A DNA stretch of 29,288 nucleotides from JAPLYB01 sp964500015 (GTDB lineage Archaea; Nanobdellota; Nanobdellia; Pacearchaeales; UBA284), in the NCBI GenBank assembly GCA_964500015.1, contig CAZCMN010000013.1:1-29288 (forward strand), in the 5' to 3' direction. Positions 1 to 6,177 of this stretch are shown piece by piece. A program made the translations under genes and the position numbers. The notes beneath the pieces are model-generated. The model saw nothing but the letters and a program-made list of their open reading frames with translations. It was not told where the DNA came from and ran no database searches. Within the stretch, counting starts at the first letter, position 1; every line of letters begins with the position of its first letter.

Positions 1-84
1 TCAGAAAGAGCATCACTTAGGAAACTCCACACTTTAGTGTGGAGAGGACGTCATCTTCTTTGGGATAAATTAAAAGAGATATAA
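1..84 (+). CDS. possible 3' end of an upstream gene (partial)
   Basis: Frame 1 stays open from the window edge to a TAA at 82-84 and would encode 27 basic residues; the other two forward frames close within 36 bases. I do not recognise the peptide. The stretch also holds a perfect 8-bp hairpin (CTCCACAC, loop TTTA, GTGTGGAG, positions 25-44), so the end of a structured RNA is an equally good reading. The following TATA-like box shows that rpo12 starts its own transcript here. Confidence 0.25.
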   Translation, partial: SERASLRKLHTLVWRGRHLLWDKLKEI

Positions 85-89
85 AAACA

Positions 90-97
90 TTTAAAAA
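90..97 (+). promoter_or_regulatory. TATA-like box of rpo12
   Basis: TTTAAAAA lies 22 bases before the rpo12 ATG, the spacing expected of an archaeal TATA box that drives a leaderless transcript. The same geometry recurs at many genes of this window, for example before 2672, 11352, 14272, 25933, 27272 and 28052, and was used to choose starts. Confidence 0.5.
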
Positions 98-118
98 CCA
101 ATTCTCTTTGAATAAAAC

Positions 119-256
119 ATGACAGATTACAAGTGCTTTTTTTGTGGAAAAACTGTAAGTGACAGGGCTTTGAAAAGTAGATTTTCCTGTCCTAATTGCG
201 GGGCAAGAGTTTTCTTTAAACCAAGAACAGCAATTAAGAAAATTAAAGCAATCTAA
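119..256 (+). CDS. rpo12: DNA-directed RNA polymerase subunit Rpo12 (RpoP)
   Basis: A 45-residue zinc-ribbon protein. It has CxxC at residues 6-9 and CPNC at 24-27, followed by the basic tail RVFFKPR typical of archaeal Rpo12/eukaryotic Rpb12. Rpo12 is a small subunit at the Rpo3-Rpo10 assembly platform of RNA polymerase. The length is normal for the family. Prefoldin beta follows after 24 bases, a pairing common in archaea, so the two are probably co-transcribed. A TATA-like box 22 bases before the ATG fits a leaderless start. Confidence 0.93.
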   Translation: MTDYKCFFCGKTVSDRALKSRFSCPNCGARVFFKPRTAIKKIKAI

Positions 257-280
257 ATTAAATTTAAGGAAATTTTTAGC

Positions 281-598
281 ATGGAAGAAAAAGAAAAAAA
301 TTTTGAAGAATTACAAATGATTGAGCAAGCAGCCCAGAATTTATTATTGCAAAAGCAACTTTTTCAAGTTGAATTAAACGAAACACATAATGCTCTAGAG
401 AGTTTAAAAGATGTTAAGGGAGATGTTTTCAAGATTGTTGGAAATTTAATGTTTAAGGCAGAAAAAGAAACTCTAAAAAAAGAATTAGAACATAAATCAA
501 AATTACTTGAATTGAGATTACAAGCTATTGAAAAACAAGAAGACGATTTGAATAAAAGAGGTTTAAAAATTAGGGGAGAAATTTTGGCAAAAAAGTAA
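281..598 (+). CDS. pfdB: prefoldin subunit beta
   Basis: A 105-residue, almost entirely helical protein: a long N-terminal coiled coil (residues about 3-45), a short hydrophobic hairpin region (DVFKIVGNLMFKA, about 49-61) and a C-terminal coiled coil. This is the layout of beta-type prefoldin, the hexameric jellyfish-shaped chaperone that passes unfolded proteins to the thermosome. Length and the VGNLMFKA motif match archaeal beta subunits. It lies directly downstream of rpo12 without a clear promoter of its own, so an operon is likely. Confidence 0.9.
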   Translation: MEEKEKNFEELQMIEQAAQNLLLQKQLFQVELNETHNALESLKDVKGDVFKIVGNLMFKAEKETLKKELEHKSKLLELRLQAIEKQEDDLNKRGLKIRGEILAKK

Positions 599-668
599 AA
601 AAGTAGCGGATATAACACATATAAAGTAATGACAAAAAGTTTATAAAGAAAACTATTTTCTACAAAGA

Positions 669-702
669 ATACTAGAAAACAAGAAACCCTGTTTTTTAGC
701 AT
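669..702 (-). repeat. DHE copy, internally deleted
   Basis: Read on the minus strand the segment begins like the first arm of a DHE (ATGCTAAAAAACAGG) and ends like the second arm (GTTTTCTAGTAT), with the middle of a full copy missing. The remnant still folds as one roughly 10-bp hairpin. It abuts, and by the shared palindrome TAGCATGCTA overlaps, the next composite copy. Confidence 0.55.
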
Positions 703-809
703 GCTAAAACCATCAAAAATTAAAAATTTTTGTGGCGCCAAAAGTAGAGATATTTTTGAGCGAATCAGAAGATTTTTGGCATGCAGAAAAAGTTTTCTTT
801 TTCTAGCAT
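701..809. repeat. nested DHE composite upstream of sepF
   Basis: The outer element starts ATGCTAAAA at 701 and resumes at ATTTTTGGCAT (about 773). Its second arm is AGAAAAAG, loop TTTT, CTTTTTCT and ends AGCAT at 809. The loop of the outer first arm holds another two-armed element: CAAAAATT/AATTTTTG, junction GGCGCC, then AAAA/TTTT closed by CGC/GCG near 730-757. It ends 22 bases before the sepF start, so it lies in the sepF promoter or leader region. An upstream in-frame ATG at 781 falls inside the repeat and is not taken as the gene start. Confidence 0.7.
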
Positions 810-831
810 AATAATAAAAGGAGATAAAAAA

Positions 832-1215
832 ATGGCATCATTTTTTAAAAAATTGTTTGGTGAAAGCGCTGAAGAAACTTCAGATTATATTGAAGTAGAT
901 GTTGGCAGAGATGTTCCTAAGAAAGGAAAGATTCTTTTGAGGCCTTTTGTACTAAGAACTTTTGAAGACACGAATAGGGTTTTAGAAGTTTTGAGAGAAG
1001 GAAGTACAATTGCTTTAATAGATATAAAGCCCCTTAAGAGCAAGGATGTGGTTGAGTTGAAGAGATCAATTTCCAAACTTAAGAAGACTGTCGATGCATT
1101 GGAAGGGAATATTGCGGGATTTGGTGAAAACATAATTCTTGTGACACCACCTTTTGTTGATATTTTCAAGCCAGGCGTTCCAGCTCCAAAAGTTGAACCT
1201 GTATCTGAAATGTAG
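832..1215 (+). CDS. sepF: archaeal cell-division protein SepF
   Basis: A 127-residue protein of the SepF (DUF552) family. An N-terminal amphipathic segment (MASFFKKLFG) can anchor it to the membrane; the SepF core follows from about residue 18 (YIEVD, LLRPF, IALIDIKPL, the helix DVVELKRSISKLKKTVDAL and ENIILVTPPFVDI). Archaeal SepF tethers FtsZ to the membrane at midcell. I chose the ATG at 832 because AAGGAG lies just before it and the protein then begins with the membrane-targeting helix. A longer reading from 781 would start inside a palindromic repeat. The stop is followed one base later by the Dph2 start. Confidence 0.9.
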   Translation: MASFFKKLFGESAEETSDYIEVDVGRDVPKKGKILLRPFVLRTFEDTNRVLEVLREGSTIALIDIKPLKSKDVVELKRSISKLKKTVDALEGNIAGFGENIILVTPPFVDIFKPGVPAPKVEPVSEM

Positions 1216-1216
1216 G

Positions 1217-1870
1217 ATGGAAAAAGTCTTTGTCAAGGCAGCCTATGATAGACCTTTCACTATTTCTAATAGCCTTAAGGCTCAGTTTGAGAAAATTTCA
1301 GACAAGATTGGATTGATTTCTACTGTTCAGTTTTCTAATCTTTTGCCAATAATTAAAAAACAACTTGAAGGATTAGGAAAACAAGTTTATCTTTCTGGAG
1401 ATGGCACCATTCTAGGATGTAATTCCCTAAACGCTAAAAAAATTTATAATAAAGTAGATGCTTTTCTTTATGTTGGGGACGGAAAATTTCATCCTTTACA
1501 GATCGCTCTGCAGCTTGAGGGAAAGAAGAAGATTTATTTATTAAATCCTAAAGCAGAAAAGATTAATGAATTAGATTGGAAAGAAGTCGAGGCATTTAAA
1601 GTTAGAAAAAAGGTTGCAAAAATTAAGGCATTATCTTCTGAAAAATTAGGATTATTAGTTTCTGTAAAACCTGGACAATGTAATCTTTTAAAAGCCTTGA
1701 AATTTAAAGAAAAGTTTGATAGTCAGAATAAAAAAGTTTACATATTTTTATTTGATAATTTTGATGAAAATCAAACTGAGAATTGGAATAAATTAACTTA
1801 TGTTAATACTGCTTGTCCTGGATTAGCTTTAGATAAAAAGTTTGCTAATTTGAAAGATTTAGAATACTAA
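1217..1870 (+). CDS. dph2: diphthamide synthase Dph2-like protein, N-terminally short
   Basis: A 217-residue protein matching the last two domains of archaeal Dph2, the radical-SAM-like 4Fe-4S enzyme that moves the 3-amino-3-carboxypropyl group of SAM to the target histidine of EF-2. Visible motifs are a GDGTILGCN site (cysteine in LGC), FLYVGDGKFHPL, a GQCNLLKA segment and a C-terminal TACPGLALD. Archaeal Dph2 is usually about 330-350 residues with three cluster cysteines, one per domain. The first domain with its cysteine is absent: the protein begins near the end of that domain, and upstream sequence is occupied by sepF. It may be a split, reduced or divergent enzyme. ATG 1217 is one base after the sepF stop. 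Confidence 0.72.
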   Translation: MEKVFVKAAYDRPFTISNSLKAQFEKISDKIGLISTVQFSNLLPIIKKQLEGLGKQVYLSGDGTILGCNSLNAKKIYNKVDAFLYVGDGKFHPLQIALQLEGKKKIYLLNPKAEKINELDWKEVEAFKVRKKVAKIKALSSEKLGLLVSVKPGQCNLLKALKFKEKFDSQNKKVYIFLFDNFDENQTENWNKLTYVNTACPGLALDKKFANLKDLEY

Positions 1871-2178
1871 TAGGGTAGGTTTAAACCTTCTAGATGATTG
1901 GGGGGCATTAATTTTCTCTTTCTGTCATAATTTGGTCTTGGACCTGGGTTTCCTCGATGACCAAAGTATAGATTTCCGAAGTTATCAACATATGCCTGTT
2001 GCGGTTGCAGCATAGTCTTAATTTCTTCTTCTTTTATTGCAAGTCGATTATATTGGGTTCTAGAAAGAGTTAGAGTATTTTGAGTAAGTTGATCTTTATA
2101 GACTGGTTGGCAAGAATTTGGTTTAATAGCAGGTTGTGTTGTGTTCAATGCAGCAATCAAAAGTAATCCTGAAGTCAT
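1867..2178 (-). CDS. small putative exported protein
   Basis: A 103-residue hypothetical protein. The first 11 residues (MTSGLLLIAAL) are hydrophobic and could be a short signal or anchor. The rest is polar, rich in Gln, Asn and Pro, with a Gly/Pro/Arg-rich tail (FGHRGNPGPRPNYDRKRK). I recognise no family. Its stop overlaps the convergent Dph2 stop by four bases. It may be a fast-evolving surface protein; a real gene is likely from length and the tight fit between neighbours. Confidence 0.5.
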   Translation of the reverse strand: MTSGLLLIAALNTTQPAIKPNSCQPVYKDQLTQNTLTLSRTQYNRLAIKEEEIKTMLQPQQAYVDNFGNLYFGHRGNPGPRPNYDRKRKLMPPNHLEGLNLPY

Positions 2179-2231
2179 TTTGTTTTCAACTATGCTTTTA
2201 ATCTAATTGGTTGGATTTTTACTTTATAAAT

Positions 2232-2621
2232 TTAACCCCTTAGATCTTCGATTCTTATGATATGCCAGCCAAATTGTGTCTTGCATAAAACAATATCTCC
2301 TTTCTTGTTATCAAAAACAGCTTTTTCAAATTCTTTGACCATTTGTCCTCTTCCAAATTCATCTAGTGAACCTCCGCGTTTTTTTGAAGGACATAAGGAA
2401 AATTGTTCTGCCATTTCGCTAAAAAGTTTATTAGACTTTTGGTGCGCCGAAAATTGTCCATGCTCAAGAATAGGAGTATTCTTGGGCACACCAAAAAGCA
2501 AAGCTTTTTTAGTGTTTTCGTGCGTTGAGAATGATTCTCCATTTTTTATTTTAGCTAAAATCTCTTTTGCTTGTTCTTCTGTTTTCACAAGAATATGACT
2601 TGCACGAGCTTTGTTTGCCAT
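2232..2621 (-). CDS. parvulin-type peptidyl-prolyl isomerase interrupted by an in-frame repeat
   Basis: A 129-residue PpiC/parvulin-family protein. The single-domain family is normally about 92 residues: ASHILVKTEEQAKEIL at the start, FSLCPSKKRGG in the middle, and FGRGQMVKEFEKAVF and TQFGWHIIRI at the end are all well preserved. About 36 extra residues (33-68) are wedged between ESFS and EMAEQFS, in the helical region after strand 1. The extra DNA, 2418-2525, coincides within one base with a nested DHE repeat and keeps the frame open. Parvulins catalyse cis/trans isomerisation of peptidyl-proline bonds and are cytoplasmic when, as here, no signal is present. Whether the enzyme still folds is unknown. 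Confidence 0.9.
   Translation of the reverse strand: MANKARASHILVKTEEQAKEILAKIKNGESFSTHENTKKALLFGVPKNTPILEHGQFSAHQKSNKLFSEMAEQFSLCPSKKRGGSLDEFGRGQMVKEFEKAVFDNKKGDIVLCKTQFGWHIIRIEDLRG
2417..2524. repeat. nested DHE composite inside the parvulin gene
   Basis: The outer element runs from CGCTAAAAAGT (2417) with partner ACTTTTGGTGCG, then a second arm CGAAAA...TTTTCG closing at 2524. Within the loop of that second arm sits a complete inner element, 2460-2515: TGCTCAAGAATA/TATTCTTGGGCA, then ACAC-C-AAAAAGC, loop AAA, GCTTTTT-TA-GTGT. The total of 108 bp is a multiple of three and is free of stops in the gene frame. The limits match the insertion predicted independently from the protein. Confidence 0.82.
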
Positions 2622-2671
2622 ATTTTTTATAAAAACGATAAGGATTTAAATGCTTGTTTTTTATTGAATTG

Positions 2672-3481
2672 ATGTACAAAGAAGAGAAAAAGATAGATAA
2701 TACAATCACTTCAGGAGTCAGAAGATGGTTGCTGAAAAAATATGCTAGGAAGGTTTCTAAATTATTTCATCCTACAACACTGAATGTTATAGGGTTGATA
2801 GGATTTGTTTTTGCAGGAATTTGTTTTGCTCTTTCTAGTTCTAATCGATTTTGGTTAATTGGTGCTGCTTTCGGAGTTTTAGTTCATTTGATTACAGATG
2901 AATTTGATGGAGAAGTAGCAAGAATAAGAAAAGTAACTAGTGAGCATGGATATTATATGGACCATATGCTTGATATGATTGGAATTTTGTTTGTGTTTGT
3001 TGGACTTGGAATTTCTCCTTTAATGCATATTTCTGTAGCATTTGGTATAGTTATCCTGTATTATATAATGTCAATTAGTGTTTTTTTGACAACTTATGTT
3101 GTTGGAAATTTTCAAATTTCTTTTGTTAAGATGGGACCAAGAGAGATAAGACTACTTATCGCCTTATTTGCTCTTCTTTCATTAATAAATTACCCAACAG
3201 TTTTATTTAATTCTGGAATTAGGTGGATTGGGAAAGTTACTTTATATGATTTGGCAGGGTTTGTTTGTTTATTTGTCTTGGTTGTTATTGCAGTACATAC
3301 AATTACTGAAACTATCTTTTATCTAAAGAGATTTGAGAAAACTTATAAGGTTAATTCATTTTTTGAGTATATTCAAAAGACAAATTTTATGAGAAGATTA
3401 GATAAGAAAAGTATTGTATGGAGAGCAAATAGGAGACTAGCGGTTTTAGATAAAAAAATTCGTAATCAAAATTTAAGATGA
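2672..3481 (+). CDS. CDP-alcohol phosphatidyltransferase family membrane enzyme
   Basis: A 269-residue polytopic membrane protein. The CDP-alcohol phosphotransferase signature D-x2-DG-x2-AR-x8-G-x3-D-x3-D is complete: DEFDGEVAR, then G, D and D in HGYYMDHMLD. Such enzymes move a phospho-alcohol from a CDP-activated lipid to a polar alcohol, here probably in ether phospholipid headgroup synthesis; the substrate cannot be read from sequence. Five or six membrane helices and a basic C-terminal tail are visible. ATG 2672 is preferred over an upstream TTG because ATTTAAAT lies about 21-28 bases before it. The stop overlaps the carS start by four bases (ATGA), indicating translational coupling. Confidence 0.85.
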   Translation: MYKEEKKIDNTITSGVRRWLLKKYARKVSKLFHPTTLNVIGLIGFVFAGICFALSSSNRFWLIGAAFGVLVHLITDEFDGEVARIRKVTSEHGYYMDHMLDMIGILFVFVGLGISPLMHISVAFGIVILYYIMSISVFLTTYVVGNFQISFVKMGPREIRLLIALFALLSLINYPTVLFNSGIRWIGKVTLYDLAGFVCLFVLVVIAVHTITETIFYLKRFEKTYKVNSFFEYIQKTNFMRRLDKKSIVWRANRRLAVLDKKIRNQNLR

Positions 3482-4029
3482 TATTATTATTTTTAGTTAA
3501 TTGCTTATGGTTATTGCTTCCCGCTTATTTTGCTAATATGTTCGCTTCTTTGTCTAGGAAATTTAAGGGATTTTCTTTTATGGCTTATCCTATAGATTTT
3601 AAAAAAAATCTTGGCAAGAAAAGAATCTTTGGAGATCATAAAACTTTTAGAGGATATTTCTTCGGAGTTTTAGCAGCAATAATTATTTCAATTATACAAT
3701 ATGTTTTATATCAGAATGATTTTTTTATAAAAATCTCTTTTTTTAATTATAATCATTATTCTATTTTGCTTGGATTTTTACTTGGTTTAGGGGCATTATT
3801 AGGAGATTCTATTGGGGCATTTATTAAAAGAAGATTTAATATTGCTCCTGGAAGAAGATTTTTGGTTATAGACCAGATAACTTTTGTAATCGGTGCTTTA
3901 TCTTTATCTTGTTTTATTTTTGTTCCCAATGTTTGGATTTGGTTAGTTTCTATTGTTTTGACTTTCTTTTTGCATATCCTTGTAAATCATATTGCTTTTT
4001 ATTTAAAGATAGACAAAAATAAGTGGTAA
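3478..4029 (+). CDS. carS: CDP-archaeol synthase CarS
   Basis: A 183-residue membrane protein with the CarS (DUF46) hallmarks: PAYFANMFASL near the N-terminus, YPIDFKKNLGKKRIFGDHKTFRG, then LLGLGALLGDSIGAFIKRR, and DQITFVIGAL toward the end. CarS transfers CTP to the unsaturated archaetidic acid, making the CDP-activated precursor of archaeal phospholipids, and is functionally analogous to bacterial CdsA. It lies between two CDP-alcohol phosphatidyltransferases that would use its product. The start overlaps the upstream stop, and the stop is three bases before the next ATG, so the three genes form one operon. Confidence 0.93.
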   Translation: MILLFLVNCLWLLLPAYFANMFASLSRKFKGFSFMAYPIDFKKNLGKKRIFGDHKTFRGYFFGVLAAIIISIIQYVLYQNDFFIKISFFNYNHYSILLGFLLGLGALLGDSIGAFIKRRFNIAPGRRFLVIDQITFVIGALSLSCFIFVPNVWIWLVSIVLTFFLHILVNHIAFYLKIDKNKW

Positions 4030-4031
4030 AA

Positions 4032-4643
4032 ATGGCAAAAAATTTAACTAAAAAAGAAAAATTTAATGATTTTTCACTTAAATTAGGAGATGTTTTGAAA
4101 AAATTAGGAATCTCTCCTAATGGTTGGACTTTTATCTCTTTAATTTTAGCTATTGTTGCTGTAATTTTTATTATTAAAAATAATCTGATTGTTGGAGCAA
4201 TTTTCTTTTTAATCTCAATTATTTTAGATATATTTGACGGAGCTGTTGCTCGAGCAACAAATAAAACAACAAAATTTGGTGGTTTTTTTGATACGGTTGT
4301 AGACAGATATGTAGAATCTTTGATATTCTTTTCATTACTTTTTATTTCTCTGCCAAATTTATTTCTTCCAATTTATGTTTGGCTTTTTATTTTATTATTT
4401 GGATCATTAATGACTACTTATATCAAGGCAGCTGCAAGAGAAAAGGGCTTGGTTAATGAGGATTTAAGAGGAGGATTTTTAGGAAGATCTGAAAGAACTG
4501 TGATTCTTTTTATTGGGTTGGTAATTGGAAATTTCTTTCCAATTGTTTTATCTTGGATAATATTTATCTTAGCAATTTTAGTTAATTTAGCAGCTATCCA
4601 AAGATTTTTTTTAGCACGAAAGCAATCCAGCTTGAGAAAGTAG
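4032..4643 (+). CDS. CDP-alcohol phosphatidyltransferase (archaetidylinositol phosphate synthase-like)
   Basis: A 203-residue membrane enzyme with the intact signature DIFDGAVAR, then G, D and D in FGGFFDTVVDR. The GISPNGWT opening, the TKFGGFFDTVVDRY block and the later GRSERT segment are typical of the short archaeal family that includes archaetidylinositol phosphate synthase; archaetidylglycerol phosphate synthase is an alternative. It would attach a polar headgroup to CDP-archaeol from the adjacent CarS. ATG 4032 is chosen; an in-frame GTG at 4023 inside the carS end is possible. Its 3' end overlaps the convergent PHP gene by 50 bases. Confidence 0.85.
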   Translation: MAKNLTKKEKFNDFSLKLGDVLKKLGISPNGWTFISLILAIVAVIFIIKNNLIVGAIFFLISIILDIFDGAVARATNKTTKFGGFFDTVVDRYVESLIFFSLLFISLPNLFLPIYVWLFILLFGSLMTTYIKAAAREKGLVNEDLRGGFLGRSERTVILFIGLVIGNFFPIVLSWIIFILAILVNLAAIQRFFLARKQSSLRK

Positions 4644-5268
4644 AGGTAAGGTGAACTGTTCTAGAACTTAATTTTCCTTTTGCAATTGTTCTCCTTTTTA
4701 ATATTCCTTCTTTGAACTCTTTTAAGTTTTTTGCCTCACATTCAGTATAAGCTTTTCCAACTTCAGATAAAGAATGAGCATCTGATCCTGCACTAGCAGC
4801 TTTGTTTTTTAGTTTTTTATATAGCAAGAATGCTTTTTTGTTCTTATTTCTTGTTCTCCTTGAATTTAAGATTTCTATAGCATCTACCTTTTTTGCATAG
4901 TTTTTGATTTCTTCAAAAGAATGTTTTTTTTCAAATGGATGTGCTAAAATTGCTATTCCATTTTGTTTTTTTATTTCTTTAAGAATATGGGCAAAAGAAT
5001 TTTGATTATAATAATCTGACTTGATTTCTTTTTTTAAAAATAATCCTATAAGTTCAACACCTTCTTTGCATTTAATTTCTTCTCCTAAAATTAATTGCAT
5101 CTTAAGCTTTTTTGCAGCTTGAATTGCATTCTGCCAGCCTTCTGCATTATTATGGTCTGTTATTGCAATTCCATCTAAACCCCGATCTTTGGCTTTTTGG
5201 AGTATTTTAGATGGAGAACAGAGACAGTCAAAAGAATATTTTGTATGGACATGTAAATCGAGTTTCAT
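4594..5268 (-). CDS. PHP-domain phosphoesterase
   Basis: A 224-residue PHP-superfamily protein. Metal-site motifs are in order: DLHVHTKYSFD (residues 3-14), the ITDHNN motif (about 36-41), GEEIKC, ILAHPFEKKH, and GSDAHS toward the end. The family includes RNase AM/YciV-type exonucleases and histidinol phosphatases; the short PHP-only form suggests a nuclease or phosphatase with a tri-metal centre, substrate unknown. The C-terminal tail after AKGKLSSRTVHLTSTF is encoded opposite the end of the lipid operon. A DHE copy (5271-5323) begins three bases upstream of the start, in the promoter region. Confidence 0.85.
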   Translation of the reverse strand: MKLDLHVHTKYSFDCLCSPSKILQKAKDRGLDGIAITDHNNAEGWQNAIQAAKKLKMQLILGEEIKCKEGVELIGLFLKKEIKSDYYNQNSFAHILKEIKKQNGIAILAHPFEKKHSFEEIKNYAKKVDAIEILNSRRTRNKNKKAFLLYKKLKNKAASAGSDAHSLSEVGKAYTECEAKNLKEFKEGILKRRTIAKGKLSSRTVHLTSTFSSWIAFVLKKIFG

Positions 5269-5270
5269 TT

Positions 5271-5323
5271 CAGCAAAAACTCCTTTTTTTGGTGTGCCAA
5301 AGATATTGTTGATTTTTGAGCAT
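5271..5323. repeat. DHE copy between PHP gene and tRNA-Ser
   Basis: The first arm CAAAAA/TTTTTG is degenerate, the junction is GGTGTGCC, and the second arm is GTGC-C-AAAGAT, loop, ATTTTT-GA-GCAT. With the copy at 5445-5500 it brackets tRNA-Ser. Confidence 0.6.
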
Positions 5324-5349
5324 TTTAGTTTTCATTTTTTAATTAGAGA

Positions 5350-5444
5350 CGCCCGGACCAAGAATTGAACTTGGATATCCTTGCGGAAACAACCTTTTTG
5401 ACTTTCGGTTCCAGGGTTGCGCCTTACCATTGGGCCATCCGGGC
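5350..5444 (-). tRNA. tRNA-Ser(GGA) with a 13-nt intron
   Basis: On the minus strand: acceptor GCCCGGA pairs with TCCGGGC, D stem GCC/GGC, anticodon stem CAACC/GGTTG, a 15-nt variable arm with TCC-GCAA-GGA, T arm CCAAG-TTCAATT-CTTGG and discriminator G. The long variable arm and G73 identify a class II serine tRNA. The anticodon loop reads CTGGAA...A with anticodon GGA at 5410-5412. Thirteen extra bases (5396-5408) sit after position 37, the canonical site of archaeal tRNA introns. CCA is not encoded. I did not verify a full bulge-helix-bulge. Confidence 0.85.
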
Positions 5445-5500
5445 ATGCTCAAAAAACAGGGTTTTTTGGCATACAGAAAACGTTTAGCGTTTTCTAGTAT
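5445..5500. repeat. DHE copy abutting the 5' end of tRNA-Ser
   Basis: A clean reference copy of 56 bp: ATGC-T-CAAAAAAC, loop AGG, GTTTTTTG-GCAT, then ATAC-AGAAAACG, loop TTTAG, CGTTTTCT-A-GTAT. It begins at the base next to tRNA position 1, so it occupies the place where the tRNA TATA box would be expected. Confidence 0.8.
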
Positions 5501-5666
5501 AATTATTTTAATTAAATTCTAGTTAAAAAGCTTGTGATATTTTTTATCTTAAATTTCTTCTGGGCTTTTATTATCTTATTATATATCCTGTTTCATCTAA
5601 AAGTTTAAAAACTTAAACTTCGAGGGATTAAATAAACTTAAATTTAAATTTTAAAAAAGAGATAAA

Positions 5667-6083
5667 ATGAATGTAATGACAATTCCCCCTCTTGATGAAG
5701 AATCTTTGAAAAGCTTTTTTTCAGGGTTTTTAGCAGCATATCAAAGAATGGTTTCAGAAAATTTTTCTAGTGATGCAAAGAAATTGAGATTATTTAGTTC
5801 AATGCCTGCTAAAATCGAGCTTTTTATAGATAAAGACCATAGTTATGCTACTGCAGTTTTATCCAGCAATTCACCATCCGGGATTTCTTGTGAAAAATTC
5901 CAAGATGAGTTAATGTGCATTGCTACTGCAAACTCTAAAAAGCATGTCTATGGAAATATGGGTAAATTTTTGTATTTGTTTCAGATAAAAGCAAAAACCT
6001 TTTTAGATTGGAATCCAGAAGCTTTTGCAAAAGATTTAATCCATTATGAGCTGTTGCAATTTGAGAAATCTAGACTTAACTAA
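5667..6083 (+). CDS. hypothetical protein
   Basis: A 138-residue soluble protein of unknown function. It is mixed alpha/beta in appearance, with a core of alternating hydrophobic residues (KIELFIDKDHSYATAVLSS) and a C-terminal helical part. No catalytic motif, signal or membrane segment is visible. Upstream 5641-5655 is a run of TTAAATTTAAATTTT that can act as TATA box. It is a stand-alone gene converging on tmk, followed by the T-rich stretch 6141-6157, a plausible terminator. Confidence 0.7.
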   Translation: MNVMTIPPLDEESLKSFFSGFLAAYQRMVSENFSSDAKKLRLFSSMPAKIELFIDKDHSYATAVLSSNSPSGISCEKFQDELMCIATANSKKHVYGNMGKFLYLFQIKAKTFLDWNPEAFAKDLIHYELLQFEKSRLN

Positions 6084-6177
6084 CTTTATATATAAGTTTA
6101 GAAGATTATTGTAAAAATTTTGTGAGCTTTTGGTTATCCCATGCTTTGTTTTTTAATTTATAGCTTAAAATAAGTTT

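Noticed and set aside
1..60. Part of an RNase P, SRP or C/D box RNA
   Set aside because: The hairpin and GGAAACTCC are suggestive, but no conserved core of these RNAs could be completed within the window on either strand.
364..741. Long reading frames antisense to prefoldin beta, sepF, glyA, thyX and others
   Set aside because: They are by-products of AT-rich coding sequence on the opposite strand, rich in Phe/Leu/Ser, and overlap genes with clear family assignments.
781..831. N-terminal extension of SepF by 17 residues from an ATG at 781
   Set aside because: That ATG and most of the codons lie inside a palindromic repeat, and the ATG at 832 has a ribosome-binding site and gives the expected membrane-targeting start.
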